Source: Verrucomicrobiaceae bacterium UBA1938
Lineage (GTDB): Bacteria > Verrucomicrobiota > Verrucomicrobiia > Verrucomicrobiales > Verrucomicrobiaceae
Direction: 5' to 3'
DNA length: 64,000 nt
Assembly (NCBI GenBank): GCA_002336895.1
Contig: DDFC01000043.1
Coordinates: forward strand, 231,422-295,421
The first letter of the stretch is position 1, and each line of letters starts with the position of its first letter. Under the pieces are notes generated by a model that worked only from the letters and a program-made list of their open reading frames with translations, ran no database searches and was not told where the DNA came from. Below are positions 44,509-53,108 of the stretch, one piece after another. The position numbers were made by a program, and so were the translations under genes.

Positions 44509-45819
44509 ATGAACAACCAGACCTCCAAACCAGCACGCTCTTCCAATTTCAAACTTCTTTGGCTGCCGTTCGCGGTTGCCTTTGGCAGTTTATGCATTGC
44601 CTTCTATCCCTACCCAATCAACAGGTCGTTGAGGTGGGTGTGTGATGTTTTTTTATACATCTATCTGGGAGGACTGCTGTGGTTTCTCGGACTTTCCATC
44701 CGCAGCTTTTTCCAAAAGCGCACAGGCAGGGGGCTGGGCGCACTCGGTCTTCTTTTATTGCTAGGGGCAGCGCTGTTCTGTGCCACTGCGGTCACCTTCA
44801 TCATTGGGATGGTCGAATCAAAAGATGGCTTCGCGGACGATTTGAAGCTGCCAGAGGGCGTCGCTCTCGCGGAACCGAACGACGAATCAACCGGCATCGA
44901 TTCTCCACCAAAAAACATCGCAGATACTTTTCAAGCCGCGATCAAACAGTCCCTGGAACGACCTGGCAATGACAAGGCGGATGCAATTTTTCACCTGCCG
45001 TCGCTAGCACGATTGAGAAAAGACCATCCGGCTTTGCTAGATCGCTATCTCGCAACTCATCCGGGCTGGAGGCTTTACAAAGAACATGGCAATCGTTTTG
45101 CCACACGGCGCTGGATGAAAGAAGACGAATGGCGAATCACTCTCCACGGCTACTATTCTTGTTTTGACCCAGACATGCCACGATTTCAGTCACGCACCAC
45201 CCTGGGCTTTTCAGGGGAGGCTTGGGCACGGGGGGGCCAACGCATCACGGCCGATGTCTTGACGCCTATCGAAACACGTCGCGGAAACGACCTCTGGCAA
45301 AGTTTTGTAATCATTCCCGTAGAGGATCTGCTCGTGGAGTTGTTTGAACAAAGCGATGCGCGGGAGCGGCGGGTGAGCATGGCAGCAGCAGCAGAGCTCG
45401 AGCGAGAATTCAAGGCAATGCTTGCCGCTCCAGAATGGAGTCACGCGCGCGATATTTTGCCTGTGGGATCCATCTTGAAAGGAGCTGCTTCCATTGAGCT
45501 GTCAGGTCGAGGAGGTATCTACAATGCCCGGATTCGCTGCAATCCAGGGGCGCCCGGAAGGATTTATCTCAAGGCGTTTGAGATCACTCACAATGACCGG
45601 CTTTCCGAAGACCGGTTGCAGACAGCTACCAACGAATGGGTGGGCTGGTCGGACGACCCGACCGAACAGTTTCTCTCCGAGACTCACTTTACTATCTATG
45701 AAGGTGACTGGGGGCAGTATTACGGCGCACGATTCGAGGTTTGGTTTGAACCCGGTGATCACAGCGGTGAACGCAAGCTGCTGGAGCGCAACTTCAAGAT
45801 CGAGGGCTGGATGCGCTGA
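44509..45819 (+). CDS. Hypothetical membrane-anchored protein (436 aa)
   Basis: Three hydrophobic segments lie near residues 15-32, 42-63 and 75-100. After them comes a soluble domain of about 320 residues, probably extracytoplasmic, rich in Trp, Arg and acidic residues. Repeated features such as LHGYYSCFDPD and YEGDWGQYYGARFEVWFEP suggest a beta-sandwich, but I recognise no family. GC content is lower than in the flanking genes, so it may be acquired. Its stop abuts the stop of the convergent dehydrogenase with no spacer. Confidence 0.6.
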   Translation: MNNQTSKPARSSNFKLLWLPFAVAFGSLCIAFYPYPINRSLRWVCDVFLYIYLGGLLWFLGLSIRSFFQKRTGRGLGALGLLLLLGAALFCATAVTFIIGMVESKDGFADDLKLPEGVALAEPNDESTGIDSPPKNIADTFQAAIKQSLERPGNDKADAIFHLPSLARLRKDHPALLDRYLATHPGWRLYKEHGNRFATRRWMKEDEWRITLHGYYSCFDPDMPRFQSRTTLGFSGEAWARGGQRITADVLTPIETRRGNDLWQSFVIIPVEDLLVELFEQSDARERRVSMAAAAELEREFKAMLAAPEWSHARDILPVGSILKGAASIELSGRGGIYNARIRCNPGAPGRIYLKAFEITHNDRLSEDRLQTATNEWVGWSDDPTEQFLSETHFTIYEGDWGQYYGARFEVWFEPGDHSGERKLLERNFKIEGWMR

Positions 45820-46692
45820 TCATTTCTCGTAGAGGCGGAAGAGGCCGGAGTGATCGAGGTCGCCGAGGTGTTTTTCGTGGACGAATTTTTCCCACTGGGC
45901 GAGGGAGTTTTTGAGGGTGGGGGAGTCGAGGCCGACGGAGTCGGCGAGCTGGGACATGAGGCGGACGTCCTTGAGCTGGAGGGTGGCGCGGCCGCCGGGG
46001 GCGAAGTCGCGGCGGACCATGCGGTCGCCGTGGAGGTCGAGGATGCGGCTTTCGGCGAAGCCGCCGAGGAGGGCTTTGCGAACGAGGGAGGGATCGACGC
46101 CGGAGAGTTCGGCGAGACGGAGGGCCTGGGCGACGGCGTCGATGGTCTGGGCGACGATGAGCTGGTTGGCCAGTTTGGTGACCTGTCCGCTGCCGACGGG
46201 GCCGAGGTGGGTGATGTTTTTGCCGACGGCCTGGAAGATGGGGAGGGCGCGCTGGAAATTGGCGTCGCTGCCGCCGGCCATGATGGTGAGGGTGGCGGCC
46301 TCGGCGCCGACCTGGCCGCCGGAGACGGGGGAGTCCACCCAGTTCACGCGCTCGGCGAATTTTTTGGTCTCGGGAACGCCGGTGGTGCCGAAGTCGATGA
46401 TGAGGGCGTCTTTATGCAGGCCCTCGATGAGGCCGGGGCCGAAGACGACCTGCTCGACGACGTCGGTCATGGTGAGATTGATGCAGATGATGCCGGGGCC
46501 GATCTCGCGGGCGAGCTCAGGGAGGGAGGCGGCGCGGCGCATGCCGAGGGCGACGGCGGCCTCTGCGGGGGCGGAGCTGCGATTCCAGACGACGACGTCG
46601 GCTCCGGCTTCATGGAGGTGGCGTGCATTGGCGCGGCCCATATTGCCGAGTCCGACGAATCCGATCTTGTGTCCTGCGAGTGGCTTGCTCAT
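45820..46692 (-). CDS. Beta-hydroxyacid dehydrogenase (3-hydroxyisobutyrate/L-threonate dehydrogenase-like)
   Basis: The 290 residues have the Rossmann motif GFVGLGNMG (11-19), the substrate loop DSPVSGGQVGAE (120-131) and the catalytic Lys in GSGQVTKLANQ (K173). This family oxidises beta-hydroxyacids such as 3-hydroxyisobutyrate, tartronate semialdehyde or L-threonate with NAD(P). The divergent neighbour, 59 bp away, resembles D-erythronate dehydrogenase, and the two families are known to meet in four-carbon acid-sugar catabolism. An L-threonate-type role is therefore plausible, but the other family members cannot be excluded. Confidence 0.87.
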   Translation of the reverse strand: MSKPLAGHKIGFVGLGNMGRANARHLHEAGADVVVWNRSSAPAEAAVALGMRRAASLPELAREIGPGIICINLTMTDVVEQVVFGPGLIEGLHKDALIIDFGTTGVPETKKFAERVNWVDSPVSGGQVGAEAATLTIMAGGSDANFQRALPIFQAVGKNITHLGPVGSGQVTKLANQLIVAQTIDAVAQALRLAELSGVDPSLVRKALLGGFAESRILDLHGDRMVRRDFAPGGRATLQLKDVRLMSQLADSVGLDSPTLKNSLAQWEKFVHEKHLGDLDHSGLFRLYEK

Positions 46693-46751
46693 GTCGGGGG
46701 CGAACTCACATCAGGCAGCGCCTGATGGCAAACTCCTTCCCAACCCAACTC

Positions 46752-47720
46752 ATGAAAATCATCATCACCGGCGGCGGCGGCTTCCTCGGATCACAGCTGG
46801 CGCAGAAACTCCTGGAACGCGGCACGTGGTGCGGGAAGGCGATCACGGAGATGGTGCTGCTGGATGCGTTTTTCCGCAGCGAGCCGACGGATGCGCGGGT
46901 GCAGCACATCACAGGTGACATTGGCGACCGTGCGACGGTGCTGGCGGCGACGGGAGCGAAGTTTGACGTGATTTTTCACCTGGCATCGATGGTGAGCGGG
47001 GAGTGCGAGGAGCGCTTTGATGATGCGATGCGGGTGAACCTGGAGGGCGGGAGGAATGTGTTTGAGGCGGCACGTGCTGCGGAGGGAAGGCCGCGTGTGG
47101 TCTTTGCGAGCAGTGTGGCGGTGTATGGGGGGCTGGACATGTCTCAGATGATGTCTGACCTGACGAAGCAACTGCCGCAGACGACGTACGGGATGACGAA
47201 GGCGATGTGCGAGATGATGGTGAACGATCACACGCGGAAGGGCCACTTTGACGGGCGCAGCGTGAGGCTGCCGACGGTGATCGTAAGGCCGGGCAAGCCG
47301 AATGCGGCGGCGTCGAGCTGGGCGAGCGGGATGTTTCGTGAGCCGCTGAACGGTGAGCCGTGCATGCTCCCCATTCGCCGGGACCAGCCGCACCCGATGA
47401 CGGGGTACCGGACGGTGATCGAGTCCTTCATCTTCCTGAGCGAAGTGCCTGAGGAGAAGCTGGGGAAGGACCGCGCGTATGTGCTGCCTGCTCACCGCGT
47501 GACGCCGAACATCGCGGAGAATGTGATCCAGGAAGTGGCGGCAGAGAAAGGGATCAAGCTGGGGCCGATTGTGGATGCCTTTGATGCGCGGATTCAGGGG
47601 ATCGTGGACAACTGGCCGCAGCAGGTGGACGGCTCTCGCGCGGAAGCGATCGGGCTGCCGAAGCCGCCGTCGCTGAAAGTCATTGTCGAACAATATGTGG
47701 CTGACTTTGGAATGAAGTAG
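46752..47720 (+). CDS. NAD-dependent epimerase/dehydratase family, D-erythronate dehydrogenase (DenD)-like
   Basis: ATG 46752 gives 322 residues; the frame is open upstream over the divergent gene but the Rossmann fold starts here (MKIIITGGGGFLGS). Further motifs are GDIGD, FHLASMVSGE, SSVAVYG and the catalytic YGMTK (Y146, K150). The pattern RLPTVIVRPGKPN with a following SSWASGMFREPL is what I recall of DenD, which oxidises D-erythronate to the 2-keto acid. The divergent hydroxyacid dehydrogenase supports an acid-sugar role. No kinase or aldolase of the pathway is adjacent. Confidence 0.78.
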   Translation: MKIIITGGGGFLGSQLAQKLLERGTWCGKAITEMVLLDAFFRSEPTDARVQHITGDIGDRATVLAATGAKFDVIFHLASMVSGECEERFDDAMRVNLEGGRNVFEAARAAEGRPRVVFASSVAVYGGLDMSQMMSDLTKQLPQTTYGMTKAMCEMMVNDHTRKGHFDGRSVRLPTVIVRPGKPNAAASSWASGMFREPLNGEPCMLPIRRDQPHPMTGYRTVIESFIFLSEVPEEKLGKDRAYVLPAHRVTPNIAENVIQEVAAEKGIKLGPIVDAFDARIQGIVDNWPQQVDGSRAEAIGLPKPPSLKVIVEQYVADFGMK

Positions 47721-47757
47721 GCTTTGCCGTGAAGTGGGAATGAGGTAGCCTCGTGGG

Positions 47758-48753
47758 ATGAGCGAGGTACGACCTTTTCCCAATGCGCCGCAGATCAGCT
47801 TTAATCCGCGCCTGATCCTCACGGGGCTGATCGGACTGTTTCTGGCCGTGGGTGTTTTCTCGGGCGTGTATCAAGTGCCGGCGGAGTCAGTGGCGGTGGT
47901 GCAGCGCTTTGGAGGCTACCTGAAAACGGAGAACCCGGGGCTGCACTTCAAGCTGCCGTGGGGGATCGACAGTGTGACGCTGGTGGAGATCCTGCGGCAG
48001 CAGAAGCTGGAGTTTGGCTTTGCGACACGCGGGGCGACAAACCCGTACCAGTATGCGGACTACCGTGAGCAGGAGGGGGAGAAGACAATGGTGACGGGGG
48101 ACCTGAACACGGCGCTGGTGGAGTGGGTGGTGCAGTACCACATCAGCGATCCGGTGGCGTATGTGTTCAACTTCCGCGAGCCACTGCCGACGCTGAGAGA
48201 CCTCTCCCAGGCGGTGATGCGTGAAGTGGTGGGAGACCGTACGGTGGACGAGGTGCTGACCATTGGCCGCCAGGAGATGGAGGCGAAATGCGCGGAGCGG
48301 CTGCGGGAGCTGGTGGCGGCGCTGAGCATGGGCGTGCACATCGACCAGATCCAGCTGGGGAACATCAACCCGCCTGCTGATGTGCAGGCGAGCTTCAGCG
48401 ATGTGAACCGGGCGAAGCAGGAGAAGGAGTCTGCGATTAACACGGCGAGCGGGAACTACAACCAGATCATCCCAAAGGCGCGCGGCGAAGCGGAGCAGAA
48501 GATCAAGGGGGCGGAGGGCTACGCGGCCAAGCGCATCAATGAAGCCGAGGGTGATGCGGCCCGATTCCAGGCGGTGCTGACTGAATACCTGAAGGCACCG
48601 GAGGTGACGAAGAAGCGCCTGTATCTGGAAACGATGAGCGATGTGCTGTCCCAGGTGCCGGGCAAGGTGATCCTGGATGACAAGGCCTCTTCTTTCCTGC
48701 CGCTGATGAATCTCCGCCAAGTGGAACCTCAACCCGCCCCTGCCACACGATGA
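47758..48753 (+). CDS. hflK: Membrane protease modulator HflK
   Basis: A 331-residue SPFH/prohibitin-family protein with one N-terminal TM (about 19-38) and a periplasmic SPFH domain (VPAESVAVVQRFGGY onward). A long helix rich in Ala, Glu and Lys (KARGEAEQKIKGAEGYAAKR) is typical of HflK. With HflC it forms a cage around FtsH and tunes membrane-protein degradation. It is shorter than E. coli HflK, lacking most of the Gly-rich N-terminal segment. The hflC start overlaps its stop (ATGA). Confidence 0.92.
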   Translation: MSEVRPFPNAPQISFNPRLILTGLIGLFLAVGVFSGVYQVPAESVAVVQRFGGYLKTENPGLHFKLPWGIDSVTLVEILRQQKLEFGFATRGATNPYQYADYREQEGEKTMVTGDLNTALVEWVVQYHISDPVAYVFNFREPLPTLRDLSQAVMREVVGDRTVDEVLTIGRQEMEAKCAERLRELVAALSMGVHIDQIQLGNINPPADVQASFSDVNRAKQEKESAINTASGNYNQIIPKARGEAEQKIKGAEGYAAKRINEAEGDAARFQAVLTEYLKAPEVTKKRLYLETMSDVLSQVPGKVILDDKASSFLPLMNLRQVEPQPAPATR

Positions 48754-49805
48754 AAACCTCTCTTTTACTGATTGTTGTCCTGGCGCTGGGCATCGTCGCG
48801 GGCTCCGGACTGTACACGGTGAGCGAAACCGAGCAGGTGGTGATCACGCAGTTTGGCATGCCTGTGGGCGAGCCGGTCAAGAAGGCCGGGCTGCACTGGA
48901 AGACGCCCTTCATTCAGACCGTGAACAGCCTGGACAAGCGGGTGCTGGAGTGGGACGGCCCCTCGGCGAACATGACGACGAAGGACAAGGTGATCGTCGT
49001 GGTGGATGTGTTTGGGCGTTGGGAGATCAGTGATCCCTTGGTGTTTTTCCGGCAGTTGACGGATGAGCGGCGTGCGTTGTCACGACTGGATGACATCCTG
49101 GCCAGCGAGACGCGGATTGTGATCGCGAAGCATGATTTCATCGAGGCGGTGCGGACGACGAAGGACCGCAAGGCAGTGCGAGATGTGTCAAACACGAGCA
49201 GCGGCAGCAATGTGCCGTCCACAGCGGATTCACGGATCGGGGTGCTGCCGCCGATCACGCATGGCCGGGTGGAGTTGGAGGCTGAAGTGCTCAAAAACGC
49301 GATCCCAAAGATCGAAGGCTATGGCATCCGGCTGCTGGATGTGCGCTTCAAGCGCATCGACTACGATCCTTCGGTGAGCCAGTCGATTCATCAGCGGATG
49401 ATTTCCGAACGCGAACAGATCGCGAAGCTGCACCGTGCCGAAGGCGAGGGCGAGGCGGCGAAGATCAACGGGGAGCGCGAGCGAGATCTGGCGACGATCG
49501 AGTCTGAAGCGTACCGGAGGGTGCAGGAGCTGGAAGGCGCGGCAGATGCGAAGGCGACGGAGATCTATGCGAAAGCGTACAACCAGACGCCGGAAGCGGC
49601 GCAGCTGTTTGAGTTTCTGAAGACGATGGAGACGTACAAAACGCTGATCACAGCGGACACGACGATGGTCTTCACGACAGAGAGCGAGCTGTTCCGCTTT
49701 TTGAAGGCGAGTGATCCGAAAGCGGTGAAGCCCAATGCGGGGGTGATCAGTCAGGAGATCACACCGCTGCACAAGCTGCCGACACTGCTGGAAGTGGGGC
49801 GGTGA
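48750..49805 (+). CDS. hflC: Membrane protease modulator HflC
   Basis: The 351 residues have an N-terminal TM (about 4-22), the SPFH domain beginning VSETEQVVITQFGMPVG, the segment LLDVRFKRIDY, and the helix RAEGEGEAAKINGERERDL ending in a region with KAYNQTPEAAQLFEFLKTME, which is diagnostic of HflC. It partners HflK, translated from the overlapping upstream gene. A gap of 277 bp without a visible gene separates it from the ABC-F gene. Confidence 0.93.
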   Translation: MKTSLLLIVVLALGIVAGSGLYTVSETEQVVITQFGMPVGEPVKKAGLHWKTPFIQTVNSLDKRVLEWDGPSANMTTKDKVIVVVDVFGRWEISDPLVFFRQLTDERRALSRLDDILASETRIVIAKHDFIEAVRTTKDRKAVRDVSNTSSGSNVPSTADSRIGVLPPITHGRVELEAEVLKNAIPKIEGYGIRLLDVRFKRIDYDPSVSQSIHQRMISEREQIAKLHRAEGEGEAAKINGERERDLATIESEAYRRVQELEGAADAKATEIYAKAYNQTPEAAQLFEFLKTMETYKTLITADTTMVFTTESELFRFLKASDPKAVKPNAGVISQEITPLHKLPTLLEVGR

Positions 49806-50082
49806 GGCGAAGCCGTGAGTGCGGATGTCGATGGCGTCCGTCATACACGCCTCTCATCACTCATGGGATCTTCGCTGCATCCGCGGTTCACGACCTCTGA
49901 TGCCTGGCAGCAGAGTGATGGATCATCGTCCTTGAAGGGAGGGGAGTGATGCCGGGCTGCAATCCAACCCGCTTGTGTGCTGCCTGCGGCCTCCTGCGAG
50001 GCCCGCTAAAACGAGTCTTGGATTAAAAAGTCTAATCTTTCGCAGTGAGTCGGAGATCGTGCTATCTCAGCGCCCCCCTGAT

Positions 50083-51984
50083 ATGTCCCCGATCACTCCT
50101 GCTGTTGTTTCCGCCAAAGACCTGCGCCTGCAATTTGGGCTGCAGCAGGTGTTTATTGATGCGACGATGAGCATCCATGAAGGGGAGAAGCTGGGGCTGG
50201 TAGGGCGGAATGGCTCGGGGAAGACGAGCCTGATGCGCATTTTGGCTGGGACGGAGAAGCCGGACAGCGGGACGATCTCGCGGAGGAACGGGATCATTGT
50301 GAGCCACCTGGCGCAGGAGTTTACGCTGGATGAGGAGGCGAGTGTGCTGGACAACGTGCGCTCCGGGGCGGCGGCGCTGCTAGAGATGGTGGCGCGGTAT
50401 GAGTCGGGGGATTACAAGGGGGACCAGGAGGCGGAGCTGCTGCACCAGATACAACTGCATGATGGCTGGGGCGTGGAGACACGGATCAGCACGGCGATGA
50501 ATGAGCTGGGCGTGCCGGCGGCGGACCGGACTGTGAAGGGACTCTCGGGTGGTGAGAAGAGGCGTGTGGCGCTGGCGCGTGCGCTGGTGGCGCAGCCGGA
50601 TCTGCTGCTGCTGGATGAACCGACGAACCACCTGGATGCGGAGTCGATCGAGTGGCTGGAGATTTTCCTGCGTGAGTTTACCGGGGCGGTGCTGTTTGTG
50701 ACGCATGACCGGTACTTTCTGGACCGGGTGGCGACGCGGATCATCGAGATCGATGACAGCCGGATTTACAGTCATCCGGGGAACTACAGCGACTTTCTGG
50801 AGAGCAAGGCGATCCGCGAGAGTGTGGAGGCGAACTCGGAGAGGCGGCGGCAGAGCTTTCTGCGGCATGAGCTGGAGTTTGTGCGGGCGGGGGTGAGCGC
50901 GCGGCGGACGAAGCAGAGATCGCGACTGGATGAGTATGCGCGTGTGGCGGCGATGGATGCGCCGGAGGAGGAGCTGGTGATGGATTTGATCATCCCACCG
51001 GCAGCGCCGCTGGCGAACACGATCATCGATGCGACGGACATCGGCGCGTGTGTGAATGACCGGTGGCTTTTCAGCCACCTGAACCTGAGCTTTGAAGCGG
51101 GGACGTGCACGGGGATCATCGGCCGCAATGGATTGGGAAAGACGACGCTGCTAAGGATGCTGATGGGCGAGCAGGAGCCGACGGAGGGCAAGGTGGTCAT
51201 CGGCAAGCGGACGGTGTTTAACTATGTGGACCAACAGCGCCTGCTGCTGGACCCGGAGAAGAGCGTGATGGAGGAGGTGGCGGGGGCGAACTCTGACTTT
51301 GTGCAGTTTGGACCGGAGAAGCTGCATGTGCGGACGTACCTGCGGCGCTTCCTTTTCACCGATGAGCGCGCAACGATGCGGGTGAAGGAGCTGAGCGGCG
51401 GTGAGCAGAGCCGGGTGCTGCTGGCGAAGATCCTGCGACGTGGGGGCAATTTTTTGATTTTGGATGAGCCGACGAATGATCTGGACCTGCAGACGATGCG
51501 GGTGCTGGAGGAGGCGATCTTATCCTTTCAAGGCTGCGTGCTGGTGGTGAGCCATGACCGGTATTTCCTGGACCGTGTGTGCGACCGGCTGATCGCCTTT
51601 GAGGGACAGGGACGAATCCATGAATGCGCGGGGAACTACAGCTACTACCAGGAGAAGCGTGCGGCGAAGGCTGCGGCGGAGCTGGCGATGGTGCAGGCGC
51701 CGGTGAAGAAGGATAAGCCTGCGGCGGCGGGCGGAAATGCGAAGCCGAAGAAGATGTCGCAGAAGGAGCAGCGTGAGCTGGCGGAGGTGGAGGCAGCGAT
51801 GGCGGGGCTGGAAAGTGAGATCGCGGCGATGGAGACGGAGCTGAGCAACCCGGAGACGTTTATGAAGCTGGGGGCGGGGACGAATGATTACCTGGCGAAG
51901 CTGGAGGCGAAGAAGGCGGAGCTGGAAGGGAAGTTTGCGCGGTGGGCGGAGCTGGAGGAGATCAAGGCGGCGTGTGCGGGGTGA
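50083..51984 (+). CDS. ABC-F family ATPase (Uup-like)
   Basis: ATG 50083 gives 633 residues; an earlier in-frame start at 49975 adds an unlikely 36 residues. Two ATPase domains have Walker A GRNGSGKTS and GRNGLGKTT, signatures LSGGEKRR and LSGGEQSR, and Walker B LLLDEPTNHLD and LILDEPTNDLD. They are joined by an ABC-F linker of charged helices, and a C-terminal coiled coil (about 560-633) is present as in Uup. ABC-F proteins act on the ribosome or on DNA structure and have no TM part. The last 28 bp of coding sequence recur at 53003-53030. Confidence 0.9.
   Translation: MSPITPAVVSAKDLRLQFGLQQVFIDATMSIHEGEKLGLVGRNGSGKTSLMRILAGTEKPDSGTISRRNGIIVSHLAQEFTLDEEASVLDNVRSGAAALLEMVARYESGDYKGDQEAELLHQIQLHDGWGVETRISTAMNELGVPAADRTVKGLSGGEKRRVALARALVAQPDLLLLDEPTNHLDAESIEWLEIFLREFTGAVLFVTHDRYFLDRVATRIIEIDDSRIYSHPGNYSDFLESKAIRESVEANSERRRQSFLRHELEFVRAGVSARRTKQRSRLDEYARVAAMDAPEEELVMDLIIPPAAPLANTIIDATDIGACVNDRWLFSHLNLSFEAGTCTGIIGRNGLGKTTLLRMLMGEQEPTEGKVVIGKRTVFNYVDQQRLLLDPEKSVMEEVAGANSDFVQFGPEKLHVRTYLRRFLFTDERATMRVKELSGGEQSRVLLAKILRRGGNFLILDEPTNDLDLQTMRVLEEAILSFQGCVLVVSHDRYFLDRVCDRLIAFEGQGRIHECAGNYSYYQEKRAAKAAAELAMVQAPVKKDKPAAAGGNAKPKKMSQKEQRELAEVEAAMAGLESEIAAMETELSNPETFMKLGAGTNDYLAKLEAKKAELEGKFARWAELEEIKAACAG
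51943..51970 (+). repeat. Direct repeat copy 1 (ABC-F gene 3' end)
   Basis: These 28 bp, encoding WAELEEIKA near the ABC-F C-terminus, recur exactly at 53003-53030. They bracket about 1.03 kb that holds a REP-like hairpin, higB remnant, higA and anonymous spacer. The 218 bp between the ABC-F stop and the hairpin contain no gene I can see. Confidence 0.88.
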
Positions 51985-52202
51985 GGGGTGGGCTTGTTAG
52001 CCAAGCGGCCCATTGAGGCAAGACAACCCAGAGGTATTGGACAGGAGCCCAGTGTCTTAATACTCATCATACTATGATGGAGCGGACAGCTAATGTGCGC
52101 GCGATGCACAGTGACTGCGTCGGCAGGACGGCGGGACGCTGCTGGAGGACACGGCGTGGTGGAGAAAGCCTTGGATTTGCTTTCCGGAGGATGCGCACCC
52201 AT

Positions 52203-52264
52203 CCAGGGGTGGCGCTCGCTACGCTAGCTGACCCCTGGCTACCCGCTGTGATCCCTCCGGGATC
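52203..52264. repeat. REP-like double hairpin, copy 1
   Basis: CCAGGGGT (52203-52210) pairs with ACCCCTGG (52231-52238), enclosing GGCGCTCGCT. It is followed by the small hairpin GATCCCTCCGGGATC (52250-52264). The same arrangement recurs at 54084-54143 with a compensatory base-pair change in the stem. Confidence 0.75.
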
Positions 52265-52319
52265 TACGAGCAGCAATGCGATGCTGACATGCGAAGAAAA
52301 AGGCATCAAAGCTGAATCG

Positions 52320-52497
52320 AAGAGTCTAGATAAAGTTCGCCTGAAATGTAGAGCTGCCACCGATGGATCGTGGTAGTATTTGGTTTGCTCTATTTACTGA
52401 AGGTCTGCACTCCATCCGCATCAACGACCAATGGCGCATCTGCTTTCGCTGGGAATCAGATGGGCCGCATGATGTGGAGATCGTTGATTACCATTAA
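52320..52497 (+). pseudogene. Decayed HigB/RelE-type toxin gene
   Basis: From 52363 to 52497 a 44-codon frame encodes GLHSIRINDQWRICFRW and DGPHDVEIVDYH, the C-terminal half of HigB toxins almost to the letter. The preceding frame (52320-52361) encodes DKVRLKCRAAT, which resembles the helix just before in HigB but lies in another frame, and a stop blocks continuous reading. The N-terminal half is not found. The toxin is therefore broken, most likely by the rearrangement that placed the REP-like hairpin about 56 bp upstream. It lies 12 bp before an intact higA. Confidence 0.75.
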
Positions 52498-52509
52498 CCT
52501 TTACTTGTC

Positions 52510-52806
52510 ATGAAAAAACACGCCCCCATTCATCCTGGAGAAGTTCTGCGTGAGGATTTTCTGCTGCCACTGGGCTTGTCTGAATATCGTCTGGCGACGG
52601 ACATCGGTGTGCCGCCGCGGCGCATCAATGAGATCGTTAAGGGCAGGCGCTCGATCACGGCGGACACAGCCCTGCGTCTGTCACGCTACTTTGCATGGCC
52701 TGCGGAGGTCTGGCTGAACCTGCAGTCGCACTATGACCGCCAGGTGGTGGAGGCAGAGATGCGGCCTGTGCTGGCGCGCATCAAGCCGTGTGCGCTGGCG
52801 GCGTAA
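52510..52806 (+). CDS. higA: HigA-family antitoxin (XRE helix-turn-helix)
   Basis: The 98 residues match HigA from end to end: HPGEVLREDFLLPLGLSEYRL at the start, an XRE helix-turn-helix (VPPRRINEIVKGRRSIT) and the closing ALRLSRYFAWPAEVWLNLQ. HigA neutralises the HigB mRNA interferase and represses its own operon. The partner toxin just upstream is decayed, so HigA is now an orphan regulator or a protector against a related toxin. The toxin-first gene order is the normal one for this family. Confidence 0.9.
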   Translation: MKKHAPIHPGEVLREDFLLPLGLSEYRLATDIGVPPRRINEIVKGRRSITADTALRLSRYFAWPAEVWLNLQSHYDRQVVEAEMRPVLARIKPCALAA

Positions 52807-53108
52807 TTATGGTGAGGGTGGGATCAAGACCGTGCCGAGGGCTGGCGCAGACAGTGGATGGCGTGTTTTTTGTGTGGCTCCGAGAGCAACGGAGGCCCAG
52901 ACGCCGCACAGAGGACTGTGCGGACCACTATGCTGGCGCCTAGCTCGATAAGTCTGTGGCGATCTTACGCTGATGGTCGTTGAGGCCCGAAGTGCGTGTG
53001 CATGGGCGGAGCTGGAGGAGATCAAGGCGGTGTTGGGGGTGAGGTGTGGAGTTTCACCTTGAGCTTCTGGCGTGACAGCAAACGTCCTGTTCGTATAGCC
53101 TCGCATAT
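52807..53108. other. Intergenic spacer (302 bp) with the second ABC-F tail copy
   Basis: No gene is visible. A GC-rich stretch with CTCCGAGAGCAACGGAGGC and CCGCACAGAGGACTGTGCGG forms two short hairpins and resembles anonymous spacer repeats. The ABC-F tail copy occupies 53003-53030. Confidence 0.45.
53003..53030 (+). repeat. Direct repeat copy 2 (orphan ABC-F tail)
   Basis: An exact 28-bp copy of 51943-51970, followed by a similar but diverged end (TGTTGGGGGTGAG against CGTGTGCGGGGTGAG). It is not part of any gene now and is probably the displaced original or duplicated 3' end. Confidence 0.85.
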
